DNA from: Calendula officinalis
Taxonomy: Eukaryota > Streptophyta > Magnoliopsida > Asterales > Asteraceae
Reading direction: 5' to 3'
Length of the DNA stretch: 64,000 bases
Assembly: GCA_963853835.1 (NCBI GenBank)
Contig: OY970826.1
Coordinates: 298,501-362,500 of the forward strand
Under the pieces are notes generated by a model. The model was not told the DNA's origin. It was given only the letters and a program-made list of their open reading frames with translations, and did not search any database. Below, one piece after another: positions 12,206-22,616 of the stretch. The translations under genes were made by a program, and so were the position numbers. Each line of letters opens with the position of its first letter. The stretch's first letter is position 1.

Positions 12206-12219
12206 ACTCAACTCCACTT
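12206..12219 (-). other. Polypurine-like tract (PPT) next to 3' LTR
   Basis: The sense strand reads AAGTGGAGTTGAGT immediately before the LTR start TGTAACGCCC. Plant Ty3/gypsy elements usually carry an AAGTGG-type purine run at this place as primer for plus-strand synthesis. Here the run is interrupted by TT, so priming may be weak or may use a shorter part. The position, directly abutting the LTR and opposite the PBS end, supports the call. Confidence 0.7.
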
Positions 12220-12222
12220 GAA

Positions 12223-12600
12223 TCAGACTTCGTCCCCGAAGTCATTCTTCGGAAAAACTCAGGATAGCGGTCTCGCATCTCAGACTCAGGCTTGCCTACG
12301 ACACACATCATTAAATGGGGAAAAAATGAAAAACTACGAATAAAAAGAAGCTCTTCAGGTGACCTACTCGATCAGAAAAAAAAATCTCCGGTTCTCGCAA
12401 CTGCTCATACAAATCTTCCGTCCTTGGTGGCGCAAGACGATAAGGGTAAAAAAATCAGAATGTTCTCTAAAGATCTCGGTTTATCGTCGAAAATGGTGTC
12501 GATACATATGCTAAATAATCCGACGACACCATACTGAAGATGTCTCCTTACCCTCTCAGCCGAACACGGTGTCTGCACCCATCGTTTAATGTCGTTTTGA
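12223..12600 (-). pseudogene. Degenerate integrase C-terminus / chromodomain remnant of pol
   Basis: Read on the minus strand towards the LTR, recognisable pieces occur in the order expected for the end of a chromovirus polyprotein but in different frames. There is a degenerate stretch (about 12290-12600) with faint similarity to the linker before the chromodomain, then ESEMRDRYP (12261-12287) and YPEFF (12252-12266), as in the tail after the chromodomain tryptophan motif. After a frame change comes DFGDEV and a stop (12223-12243), the typical acidic end before the PPT. Multiple stops and frameshifts rule out function. In an intact element this domain helps target integration to modified heterochromatin. 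The upstream part is called from weak similarity by eye; the last 70 bases are better supported. Confidence 0.6.
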
Positions 12601-12649
12601 ATCTCCGATTCAACTCCACTTGGAATTTGCTACGGATTTGGTGATGAGG

Positions 12650-12960
12650 TCAGATGATCCCGGCGTGGTACTCATTCATCCAATCCATACTCACTACCAC
12701 ACACGGGTCTCTCATGGCGTTAGAGATAAAGTTTATGGTGAATTTCTCCCCGCACGGTTCAATCAAATGATAATTAAACATTTTAGACAAGTAAAATCTC
12801 ATTATTGGCAATTATCTATCAAAATAGCTCGGAAGGGTCTCTATTCTATAGGTCAATAGTTTGCTTAAGATATAAAACAATTTAGTGGTTTACACCACTA
12901 TCTACTAATACAAAAACTGGCAAATTATTCACAAGAAATATACATATCACACATAGTTCA
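12650..12960 (-). pseudogene. Degenerate retropepsin (protease) remnant of gag-pol
   Basis: On the minus strand, an in-frame stretch at about 12894-12945 reads FLVNNLPVFVLVDSG. This has the aspartic-protease active-site DSG (D codon 12900-12902) preceded by the hydrophobic strand usual for gypsy elements. Another stretch contains FISNAMRDPCVVVSMDWMNE, with MDW at 12680-12688, followed by YHAGII and a stop at 12650. The D-to-MDW spacing is 214 nt (about 71 residues), as in gypsy proteases (D-S-G ... GMDWL). Between them the frame carries several stops and at least one shift, so no enzyme can be made. The expected reverse transcriptase does not follow; the integrase-tail remnant begins within about 50 bases, so the core of pol is missing. 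Confidence 0.7.
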
Positions 12961-14548
12961 CATATACTCAGGTTTATAACTCAGAAATATGATCTACAAA
13001 TATGACTCAAAAGTCTAACTCAGAAATGAACTCAATACATATCTCAGGAGTATAACTCGGAAATCTGTCTCATAAATAAATTCAGGACTATAACTCGGGA
13101 ACAAACTCAGAAATCTTAACTCAGAAGTAAACCCCGAAATCTAACTCAGAGACATAACCAGAATTTATCTGAGAAATAAACTCATAAAGTAATAGTATTT
13201 ACTAGCAATAACATTTTATAAACAAATCACATTTTTACTCTTTCTTATAGCTACTCGTGTGTTCCAATTTACCAGCTTATAATACTTAGAATGATATACT
13301 TTCTCCCAACCGTGTTATTGGTTCTCAAAACAACTCTTCTTTAACATTATATTGTTACCTTACTCTCTTAGGTTTGCATATTACCGATGTTAATAATCCT
13401 TTAAATAGCTCAAATTAACGATCTTGACATTTAATTCCCTTTACTAGGTTCTCATTCTATTACATTTAGTGATTTCTCGATAATATTTTAATAGATGTTT
13501 CCTCATTCATCTAGTTTAACGATCCTTTAATAGACCGTTTCACTGATTTTACACCATTTAAAATGTCTCCTTATTATTTTGACCATATCTACTCATTAAT
13601 TTCATGATACTCACTAAAAATTCCAATTAAATTTCATGCTCTTATTTATAATGATTTCTCGTTACTCAAATTACGAATTAATTCCTTAGTTCTCATTTAC
13701 TCAATTCGCAGTTACACCTTATTCTAAATCTTACGGTTTACTCATGGTTCACCGATTCAGTACATTCTCGTCTTTTCGAAATCTCTCCTAAGTTCAATAT
13801 AATTTGGTTGAATAGTTGTTCTCATCTCAAGTTAATAATTATTCATAAATAAAGTTTCCTCATATAATTTTATAATACCTCAAAACTCATAACACTTTAT
13901 AATACTTCAAAAATTTGAATAAAACTTCCCGTTAATTTAATACTTTTCTCTTTTGACTCATTTTATTAATTTGCTTATGTAACTCGATTTGTAAATTTCT
14001 TATAACTCAAAATTACTCCATAATTAAATCAAAATAAAATTTTATCATTTAGCTCGTTTTAATAATAACTCACTACCAGCAAATTACCGATCTCGTTTTA
14101 ACTCATTTTCCTCAAAATTTCATTGTAGCAGTTTTCTCGTATTCGACTCATTAATAAGTTCTCATCACTTTAATTTAATGATTTCTCATTATCACATTTA
14201 TAACCCCAGAATAAGTATACTGTCTTATTTTGTATATAATTGTAGTATTACTACTTCTCTTTTGCACGATATTCGTTCAACCAATAAACTTGATTTGTTA
14301 ATTTCTCCGGTAAACCCGATCTATCATTTTTGTTGTAACTCTATAATTACCCATAGAATGAATTTAATTATTCTCAACTGCTTGATTTGATAGCTACTCT
14401 TATAATTTATTCGATCAATTATATGCATCTAGATTTCGCACTCTAAATTCATACCAACAAAATCTCTCTGCATAAGCATCATGCTCATAATATTTATAAA
14501 TAATAATTAATGATAATTATTTCTTGACAAATTTTCCTTTTATACCCC
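12961..14548. other. Non-coding AT-rich interior with scattered CTCAG motifs
   Basis: About 1.6 kb without a supportable gene. It is very AT-rich and densely sprinkled with CTCAG, CTCA and CTCG. Around 12970-13190 these form an irregular array (AACTCAGAAAT-like, spacing about 15-25 bp). A gag zinc knuckle would be expected next to the protease on the sense strand, but I could not find one. Short open frames such as 14178-14390 show no recognisable domain. Confidence 0.75.
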
Positions 14549-14551
14549 TAC

Positions 14552-14590
14552 TCAACTCCACTTGGAGAAAAACTCGTCCTCGAGTTTGGA
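14552..14590 (-). pseudogene. Second copy of a pol 3'-end / PPT-like segment
   Basis: The minus strand reads SKLEDEFFSKWS followed by TGA, with DNA ending CAAGTGGAGTTGAG. It aligns with the segment next to the 3' LTR (GGACGA ... CAAGTGGAGTTGAG) and resembles the acidic end of chromovirus polyproteins. It lies about 2.3 kb inside the element, upstream of the protease remnant in sense order, so the interior is chimeric or internally duplicated. It is followed on the sense strand by GTATAAAAGG, not by an LTR start. Confidence 0.6.
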
Positions 14591-15546
14591 ACTAGTATTG
14601 TCTACCAAAATAAACAAGCAAGTATGTAGTCACACAAACAATTAGGATACACATACTAAATTCACCATAACAAGCATTGGTCCATCGTTCCCTTCAAAAT
14701 CTCCCCCTAACCAACCAAAAGTCCTGTGTGTACGGTAATAGGGGCCCTCTATTACTTTCGACACATGCTTTTGTTTGGTCACGAGTCAATCCCAAAGTTC
14801 ACAACTTCCCACATAAAAGTAATCCACAAACAAATCACACTCAGAAGGAAGAAAAGTTTACTCTCAATATCTGATAAATACAGATATGCACTCAGCTGTA
14901 TGTACTCGAAATCTTAAAAACATTACTCAGAAATGCACTCAGCAAAATATTTTATTATGTTTTCAACAGTTAAACTCAGAACATAATATAGTTCATAAAC
15001 CCTTTTAATTTATTTTAAATAGATCAACACCGAATCAATGATGATAGTCTCCCTTTGGTTCACTTTTAATAAATACCCTTTAAGATAAACTTGAATAATT
15101 TCTGTTTAATTTGACTTGGCAATCCTCGATTAATTGGTATAACAAACTTACATAGGTTATTCAATATCTCTGCGTTAAACAAATAATCTCTCACTGAATT
15201 CATAAAAAAAAAATAATTATGGATTTTCAGTCTCAGCTATTAAAATCACATACTTTAAAAGTTTTCTCATTTGATCTCAATTTAATAAATCTCGGTTTAT
15301 TATTTTCTCAGCAAAAAGATTTTCCCAATACATCATGCCTCATCTCTTTATAAAAAAACTTCTCCTTTTTAATTGTCCAAAGATTTCATAAATTTTAAAT
15401 TTTTAAATTTGGATAAATAAGTGAAAAGGTTCCACTAAATAAAATCTCAAATGTTAATTCAACATTTAAAAAAAACATGCTTAATCCAACTAAAGTTCTA
15501 ATATTAAAACTAAAACGACTCTGAAATAACGGATAAGAATAAAATC

Positions 15547-15591
<45 letters not shown>

Positions 15592-16340
15592 GTTCCTCGT
15601 CTAGCTCAAATGTAAATCATGTAAAATAATTATCAATTTTTAAAAAAAAATTTAAAATATGTTCTCGGTATTTTCACTTTTACTGGACTTGATGAACTGT
15701 CACCAAAAATATTCTTTTGATAATAAAAACATCTTTCTTTTATTCGTTTCACCGTTTACTCGTTTCAATAACTCTTTTTATTAAGTATTTTCCCTAAAAC
15801 GAAAGGTTTTAGTATTTTATCAATATGAAGAATTTATTACTCCTCTTTTCTTATTCACCCCAAAACATGTCCTCGTTAAATAATTTATGAAGTTTATATC
15901 ATAATTTTATATTCATTTATTACCCTTATTGGTTAGAATTTCTCAGAATTATAAAATCTCACAGATTATATAAAATATTATGTAATTATAGTAGCATGTA
16001 TAACGCGGATGTACATAGAATTACACACGAAAAATATACTCAGAAAAGCGATCTTAGTCGCAAAATACACTCAGAATTATATCGAAATTATACTCGAATT
16101 AATGATAGCAATTCTCATATTTGTCATTCTTCAAAACTCAGAATACAACGAAATTCTCAAATAAATAAAAGCTCTGAAATATTACCGGCAATAGGAAGCG
16201 AGAGGTCGACGTGACGTGCTGTATGTTTGATGTGGAAACTTTTCTCAGAAAAATAATTGACTCTTTTCTCGTTTTAAAAACTCGATACTCAAACTTGAGT
16301 TTGAATTCGCCCCTTGCGAACCCAAATCTCTCAAGTCAGA
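14591..16340. other. Element leader region, no gene seen
   Basis: This is the 5' part of the interior in sense order, between the primer binding site and the second pol-end motif. It is AT-rich with frequent stops in all frames. A stretch at about 14680-14870 is less AT-rich (open frames of 63-65 codons on the plus strand, antisense to the element), but nothing in it was recognised. It could be leader, decayed gag or captured host sequence. It contains a 49-base T run (separate entry). Confidence 0.7.
15550..15598 (+). repeat. 49-base poly-T tract (poly-A on element sense strand)
   Basis: An uninterrupted run of 49 T. On the element's sense strand it is a poly-A run inside the leader, about 740 bases from the primer binding site. 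No target duplication or retroposon body was recognised beside it, so it is listed as a homopolymer only. The length is likely to vary between reads. Confidence 0.95.
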
Positions 16341-16352
16341 GCTCTGATACCA
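16341..16352 (-). other. Primer binding site for initiator tRNA-Met
   Basis: The sense strand reads TGGTATCAGAGC, three bases beyond the end of the 5' LTR. It is complementary to the 3' end of plant initiator tRNA-Met (GCUCUGAUACCA), the usual primer of plant Ty3/gypsy and Ty1/copia elements. The match ends after 12 bases. This fixes the orientation of the element as minus. Confidence 0.93.
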
Positions 16353-16757
16353 ACTTGTAACACCCTAAAATTTAAAAGATTTTTAAAATTTTTAAATACA
16401 AAATTATAATCAAAAGGTCCCAATAACTCGAATCATTAAATCCCAATAATAGTATTTTCATTTAAAAATATATTTAATGCGGAATTAGTTAAAATTAAGT
16501 GTTTTTAAAATATTAAATGCCGTCCACATCGGTAATGAAAGATACAGCGGTCAACCGTCCACCTTCTCCTTTCCTCTGCTGGTACCTGAAACAATGTGGG
16601 GGAAAAATAGGGGTCAGCTGGAGAAGCTGAGTGAATATCTCAAAATGCAAACAATCGTAACATACAACACATGAGGGCACATCGGTGAACTCCTACTCAG
16701 AATCTACTCGATTATTTACTCAGATTTATTTCTCAGATTTTATTACTCAGATTTTAA

Positions 16758-16766
16758 TTTATATAG
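16758..16766 (-). promoter_or_regulatory. TATA-like box in 5' LTR
   Basis: Same CTATATAAA as in the other LTR, here in the copy positioned to transcribe the element. A start about 30 bp downstream (near 16730) would give an RNA running through the PBS and the interior. No transcription evidence is available from sequence alone. Confidence 0.5.
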
Positions 16767-16833
16767 CGCGCTTGTGTGATTTGGGACGAGAGATCAACCT
16801 CGCCCCTCCTCACACCTCAGATAGGCGTAACCC

Positions 16834-16986
16834 AAAACTCAGACGGGAGTGATCCCAAAACTCAGACTGGAATAATCCCAAAAACTCAGACTGGAATAAT
16901 CCCAAAAACTCAGACGGGAATAATCCCAAAAACTCAGACGGGAATAATTCCAAAAACTCAGACGGGAATAATTCCAAAACTCAGAT
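16834..16986. repeat. 24-bp tandem array in 5' LTR
   Basis: This is the counterpart of the array at 9822-9974, with the same seven units and the same unit variants. Equal copy number in both LTRs fits a recent insertion with little slippage since. It lies just upstream (sense) of the TATA-like box. Confidence 0.9.
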
Positions 16987-17128
16987 GTGTGTTATTATGT
17001 TTTATTATTTCTTTAACATAATTATCTCAGATTGCCCTAGCAAGTAGTAGCACAGAATGACCCTGTGCCGAGCTCGGTTACCCAGGCACAATGTCTCAGA
17101 TCACGAATAAGTAAACAGCTGCTCAGAT

Positions 17129-17176
17129 ACTCAGATAACAGATCAAACTCAGATAACAGATCAAACTCAGATAACA
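17129..17176. repeat. 18-bp tandem array in 5' LTR
   Basis: Counterpart of the array at 10117-10164: two full units and a partial third of ACTCAGATAACAGATCAA, unchanged. Confidence 0.85.
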
Positions 17177-19217
17177 ATTATGGTGCAAGAAATGTAACAC
17201 GTAAGTCATGCATGTATAACGTTAAAACTGAATACACGGTGAGAATACTCACCTCGAGATACGTAAGCTCCAAAGGGTTCCCAACAATCAGAAGTACAGC
17301 ACGTTATCTCCTAGACGATCCTAAAAGCATAAAATGAAACCCGAATTACAATCCGTTCTAAGGACTCAAGTTTAGAAAACTGGCAGCACCCGTCGGTCTC
17401 ACGGAAACTGCTATATCTCTTAAACTGTGCAGTAGATTTATCTCATATTTTAACCATGAAAAGTAGACAACCAGAACTACACATCTCTGTGAGACGGTCA
17501 CTGGCCAAAACAGACTCTAAGTGTCTCAAAATAGCATTGCAAGACAGACATGTTGCACAGGTCATCTTCCTAACAGCAGCATACTAAAATGACTATAACT
17601 TTTAAACCGTAATTCGGATTGACGAGAGGGTTGCGGCGTTGAAAAGCTAACTCAAAAATTAAGGTCCCTGCACGGGCCAAAAATCCAGAAACGTACCTTA
17701 AGTGTATTAAAAACAGACCCAAAGATAGAGGACAGATTCTGCCCAAAAATTTTATAAACTTTGAAACCTGTTTTTGCAATCCCGATCCGTAAAACCCGAG
17801 CACTCTCAAATTGGATACCCGACAGTTTTAAATCTCAGTTTCTCATAATGTGAATTATTTCTAAAACCGGATTAAAAACGTTTCCCGATTGGTTTCCCCT
17901 CGCAGTTTCTAAAACGGTTTAACAATTGATAAAGCTTGCCCAAACCACCGAGAAAACCCGAGGCTTGGCCTCGACTGCTCGGGTTACCATTTTCCAATTC
18001 TACTTTGCAAAAATCCTTAACCCGAGATAAAATCTAGACTATCAGAATAACAAACGATCAACTAGACAACAAAAATTAAACGTGGTGGCATGAGAAACCA
18101 AAGTCGAACCGGACACCGGATACCATTTTTACAAACCAGAACCCTTCCAGCAAATTTGTCAAAGAAGAAAAATGAAAACATAATGGATGGCATGAATCAG
18201 AATATTACCAACAGATTTGGCGACAGGTTCCAAAACTTGATATCCTTTGCTCGACACCTAGTCCCTTGCTGCGAAACTATGGCGGCTCGATTACACCATC
18301 AATCAGAACCAAAACCCACATGACCTTGGTTAGAATTCGACATAATAATCCAAATAATAAGAACAGATGAACGATTCCTACCGAGGTTATGAATGCTCGA
18401 CCGTTCGGTGGTTACACGGTTGCTGCTCGGCACACTTGGCTAGTGGGAAAGCTGTATGACGATGATTCAGAATTTTAACTAGAATTATAGAAATCGTAAG
18501 AGGATTAAGGAGGGAGTTCTCGCCTGTTAACTACCGAATGGGAAGAAAAACTAGACGAGAGGAAGAACGATCGAATGGCAGCGGCTAGTAGGGTATTGAG
18601 GAATACCGTCAATTTACGTCATCCTTATATGGCTTCACTACAATCGGCTTTGAGGCCTTAGAATGGATCGGGCTTTTGACAGATTTTTGGGCTATTTTAT
18701 TTGCTCTTACTTGTGCCGAACCAATAAAGAAGAGAAAGGAAAACAACAAACAAAAACAAGAGAAAGAAAAGAAGTGTCGGCCCTTCATGCTTCTTGCGCA
18801 TAATTAAACCCAAAGGAAAAAGGGACACAACTCTAGCTGGGATTTAAATATCGATATTATCATGATAAGGCTAACACTGAAGACTTGGACTCATTAATAA
18901 ACGACAAATGGCACTCGGACCTTGGCCAATTGGCCGGCCCGACTTGAAAGAATACTACCCAGTTCTTACGATTAACTAAAAAGTCAAAACCCGAGGCGTA
19001 CTAATTAATTATTTTCAATAATATATGAACGTCTATTAATCTATAAAGTGTCCAAAGTAATTAAAACGTCTAACTAATACGAACCGTCTAACCACAGGTC
19101 GTCTAAATAATACGAACCGCCTAACTTCGTTACATTTAATTTATTAATTATTCATTTTAAATTTAAATATAATGGTTTAATTAATATTTTTAATTGTTAA
19201 AATTTTAGGGCGTTACA

Positions 19218-19222
19218 AGCAG
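19218..19222. other. Target-site duplication, right copy (AGCAG)
   Basis: Five bases directly after the LTR end GGCGTTACA, identical to 9339-9343. They continue into TAACAATGG exactly as in the unfilled paralogues near 1530, 5351, 28126, 39408 and 56053. Confidence 0.9.
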
Positions 19223-21834
19223 TAACAATGGTAGCAGCAGTACTAGTAGCACTAGTTACAACAGCAGCAGCAGCAGTAATAGCAGCAGTAGCAACAAGAG
19301 CAGTAGCAGTATTAGGAGCAGTAGCTGTAGCAGTAGCAGTAAGAGCAGTAGCGGTAGCAGTAATAGCAGTAGTAGTAGCAGTAAGAGCAGTAGTTGTACT
19401 AGTCTCAGGAGCAGTAGTAGTATCAGTAGCAGTAGCAGTAGCAGTAGGAGCAGCATTAGCAGTAGCAGTAGCAGTAGCTGTAGCAGTAGCAGTAGTACCA
19501 GCAGTAGTAATAGCAGCAGTAGTAACAACAGCAGTAGTAGCAGTAGGAGTAGTAGCAGCAGCAGCAGCAGCAGTAGCAGTAGCAGTAGCAGTAGCAGTAA
19601 CAGCAGTAGCAGTAGCAGCAGTAGCTGTAGCAGTAGCAATAGCAGTAGCAGCAGTATCAGTAGTAGTAGCAGTAGCAGTAGTAGCAAGACTAGCACTAGC
19701 AGTAGCAGTAGCAGTAGCAGTAGCAGTAGCAGCAGTAGCAGTACCAGTAGTTGTGGCAGTAGCACCTGGAGCAGCAGTAAGAGTTGCAGTAGCAGTAGCA
19801 CTAGCAGTAGCAGTAGCAGCAGTAGCAGTAGTAGTGGCAGTAACAGTAGCAATAGCGGCAGCAGCAGCAACAGCAGCAACAGTAGTAGCAGTAGTAGTAG
19901 TAGTAGTAGCAGTAGCAGTAGCAGCACCAGTAGCAGTAGCAGCAGCAGCAGTAGCAGTAGCAGTACCAGTAGCAATAGCAGCAGTAGCAGTAGTAGTAGC
20001 AGTAGCAGTAGTAGTATTAGTAAGAGCAGTAGCAGTAGCAGTATCCAGAGCAGTAGCAGTAGCAGTAGCAGTATCAGGAGCAGGAGCAGGAGCAGTAGCA
20101 GTAGCAGTAACAGTAGTAGCAGCAGTAGTAGCACTAGTTACAGCAGCAGCAGCAGTAACAGCAGCAGTAGCTGTAGCAAGAAGAGCAGTAGCAGTAAGAG
20201 AGCAGTAGCAGTAGCAGTAGCAGTATCAGGAGCAGTAGCAGTAGCAGTAAGAGTAACTGTAGTAGCAGCAGTAGTAGTAGCACTAGTTACAGCAGCAGCA
20301 ACTTTAACAACAGCAGTAGCAGTAGCAGCAAGAGCAGTAGCAGTAGCAGTATCTGGAGCAATAGCTGTAGCAGTAGCAGTAAGAGCAGTAGCAGGGGCAG
20401 TAGCAGGGGCAGTAGCAGTAGCTGCAGCAGCAGTAGCAACATCAGTAGCAGCGGCAGTAGCAGCGGCTGTAGCAGTAGCAGTAGCAGTAGCAGCAGTAGC
20501 AATAGCAGTAGTAGCAGTAGTAGCAGTAGCAGTAGAAGTAGCAGTAGCAGTAGCAGTAGAAGTAGTAGAAAGACTAGCAGCAACACTAGCAGCAGAAGCA
20601 CTAGTAGCAGTAGCAGTAGTAGTAGCAGTAGCAGTAAGAGCAGTAGCAGTAGCAGTAAGAGTAGTAGCAGTAAGAGCAGTAGCAGTAAGAGCAGTAAGAG
20701 CAGTAGCAGTAGCAGTATCAGGAGCAGGAGCAATAGCAGTAGTAGTAGCAGTAAGAGCAGTAGCAGTATCAGGAGCAGGAGCAGTAGTAGTAGCAGTAAC
20801 AGTAGTAGCAGCAGTAGTAGCAGCACTAGCAACAGCAGCAGCAGCAGTAACAGCTGCAGTAGCAGCAGCAGTATCAGGAACAGTAGCAGTAGCATTAGCA
20901 GTAGCAGGAAGAGCAGTGGCAGTAGCAGTAAGAGCAGTAGCAGTAGCAGTATCAGGAGCAGTAGCAGTAGCAGTTGGAGTTGCAGTAGCAGTTGCAGGAG
21001 CAGTAGCAGTAGCAGTAGAAAGACTAGCAGCAGAAGCAGTAGTAGCAGTAGCAGTAGTAGTAGCAGTATCAGTAGCAGTAGTAGTAGCAGTAAGAGCAGT
21101 AGCAGTAGCAGTAAGAGTAGTAGCGGTAGCAGTAAGAGCAGTAGCAGTAGCAGTATCAGGAGCAGGAGCAGTAGCAGTTGTAGTAGCAGTAAGAGCAGTA
21201 GTAGTAGCAGTAGCAGTATCAGGAGCAGGAGCAGTAGTAGCAGTAACAGTAGTAGCAGCAGTAGTAGCAGCACTAGCGACAGCAGCAACAGCAGTAACAG
21301 CAGCAGTAGCAATAGCAGTATCAGGAGCAGTAGCAGTAGCATTAGCAGTAGCAGTAAGAGCAGTAGCAGTAGCAGTAAGAGCAGTAGCAGTATCAGGAGC
21401 AGTAGGAGTTGCAGTAGCAGTTGGAGGAGCAGTAGCAGTAGCAGTAGTAGTATTAGTAGTAATAGCGGCAGTTGCAGTAGCAATAGCAGTAGCAATAGAA
21501 GCAGCAGTAGCAGGAACAGCAGCAGCAGTAGCAGCAACAACAGTAGCAGTAGTAGTAGCAGTAGCAGCAGTAGCGGTAGCAGTGGTAGTGGCAGTAGCAG
21601 TAGCAGTAGCAGTAGCTGCTGCAGCGGCAGCAGTAGCAGCAGCAGTAAGAGCAGTAGCAGAAGTAGCCGTAGTTGTAGTAGTAGCAGTAGCAGCAGGAGC
21701 AGCAGCAGCAGTAGCAGCAGCAGTAGCAGCAACAGCAGTAGCAGCAGCAGCAGTAGCAGTAGCAGTAATAGTGGCAGTAGTAGTAGCGGTAGCAGTAGCA
21801 GTAACAGTAGCACTAGCAGTAGTAGTAGTAGTAA

Positions 21835-21836
<2 letters not shown>

Positions 21837-21899
<63 letters not shown>
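21837..21899 (+). repeat. Pure GTA run, 21 copies
   Basis: Homologous slippage tract in the third ~4-kb unit and the longest of the five. Flanking sequence is nearly identical to the copies with 8-15 repeats. Confidence 0.95.
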
Positions 21900-22616
21900 A
21901 TAGCGGCAGTAGCAGTAGAAGTAGGAGTAGCAGTAGCAGTAACAGTAGCTGCAGTAGTAGTAGCAGTAGTAGTAGTAGTAGTAGCAGTAAGAGCAGTAAG
22001 AGCAGTAGCAGTATCAAGAGCAGTAGCAGTAGCAATAGCAGTATCAGGAGCAGGAGCAGTAGCAGTAACAGTAGTAGCAGCAGTAGTAGTAACACTAGTT
22101 ACAGGAGCAGCAGCAGTAACAGCAGCAGTAGCAGTAGCAGCAAGAGCAGTAGCAGTAAGAGAGCAGTAGCAGTAGCAGTAGCAATATCAGGAGCATTAGC
22201 TGAAGCAGTAGCAGTAAGACCCGTAGCAGTAATAGCAGTAGCAGTAGCAGTAAGAGCAGTAGTTGTACTAGTCTCAGGAGCATTAGCAGTATCAGGAGCA
22301 GCAATAGCAGTAGCAGTAGCAGTAGCAGTATCAGGAGCAGCAGTAGCAGTAGCAGTAGCAGTAGCAGTAGAAGTATCAGGAGCAGCAGTAGCAGTAGCAG
22401 TAGTAGTAGCAGTAGCAGTTGCAGCAGCAGTAGCAGTAGCATTAGCAGTAGCAGTAGTAGTAGCAGTAAGAGCAGTAGCAGTAGTAGTAAGAGCGGTAGC
22501 AGTAGCAGTATCAGGAACAGTAGCATTAGCAGTATCAGGAGCAAGAGTAGTAGGAGTAGCAGTAGTAGCAAGATCAGCAGCAGTAGCAGTAGCAGCAAGA
22601 TCAGTAGCAGTAGCAG

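Larger units (their letters stand above)
9344..19217 (-). mobile_element. Non-autonomous Ty3/gypsy LTR retrotransposon (LARD-like), 9874 bp
   Basis: The element is complete by structure: direct 2862-bp LTRs at both ends (offset 7012, no indels, six substitutions seen), TG...CA termini with near-perfect 18-bp terminal inverted repeats, and a 5-bp AGCAG target duplication. The primer binding site lies beside the right LTR and the polypurine-like tract beside the left LTR, so the sense strand is minus. The LTR ends and PBS are typical of plant Ty3/gypsy chromoviruses. The 4150-bp interior has no long coding frame. It holds broken protease and integrase-C-terminus/chromodomain traces but nothing recognisable as reverse transcriptase, RNase H or integrase core. 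Long LTRs with a mostly non-coding interior fit large retrotransposon derivatives (LARDs), which depend on an autonomous partner. Family-level assignment (Tekay/Del-like) is inference. Confidence 0.95.
16356..19217 (-). repeat. 5' LTR (right copy)
   Basis: This is the 2862-bp LTR that is 5' on the element's sense strand and so would carry the active promoter. It has the same termini as the other LTR, differs from it by six substitutions and no indel, and is followed by the AGCAG duplication and satellite. Six differences in 2862 bases (about 0.2%) imply a young insertion. With a grass-type rate of 1.3e-8 per site per year this would be roughly 0.1 million years; the rate for this host is unknown. 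Confidence 0.96.
8730..22616 (+). repeat. ~4-kb higher-order satellite unit, copy 3, split by the retrotransposon
   Basis: This is the third tandem unit. Its first 614 bases lie before the insertion and the rest after it. The AACACTAGTTACAGG anchor is at 22091. The distance from 8210 is 13,881 bp; removing the 9874-bp element and one 5-bp target duplication leaves 4002 bp, close to the 3957 bp of the preceding interval. Much of the difference from copy 2 lies in short slippage tracts, for example GTA run 10 in copy 2 against 21 here. A related unit recurs at 48.5-51.7 kb, and part of one at 42.3-43.8 kb. Confidence 0.85.

Noticed and set aside
12610..12622. A second functional PPT at the middle CAAGTGGAGTTGA copy.
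   Set aside because: Only the 13-mer matches. There is no LTR start after it and no acidic polyprotein end before it. It is kept as an observation, not as a feature.
12292..12859. Plus-strand open frames of 81 and 79 codons.
   Set aside because: They are antisense shadows of the integrase-tail and protease remnants on the minus strand.
14677..14917. Possible captured host gene fragment in the element leader.
   Set aside because: The stretch is less AT-rich than its surroundings, but no reading frame on either strand gave a recognisable domain or splice pattern.
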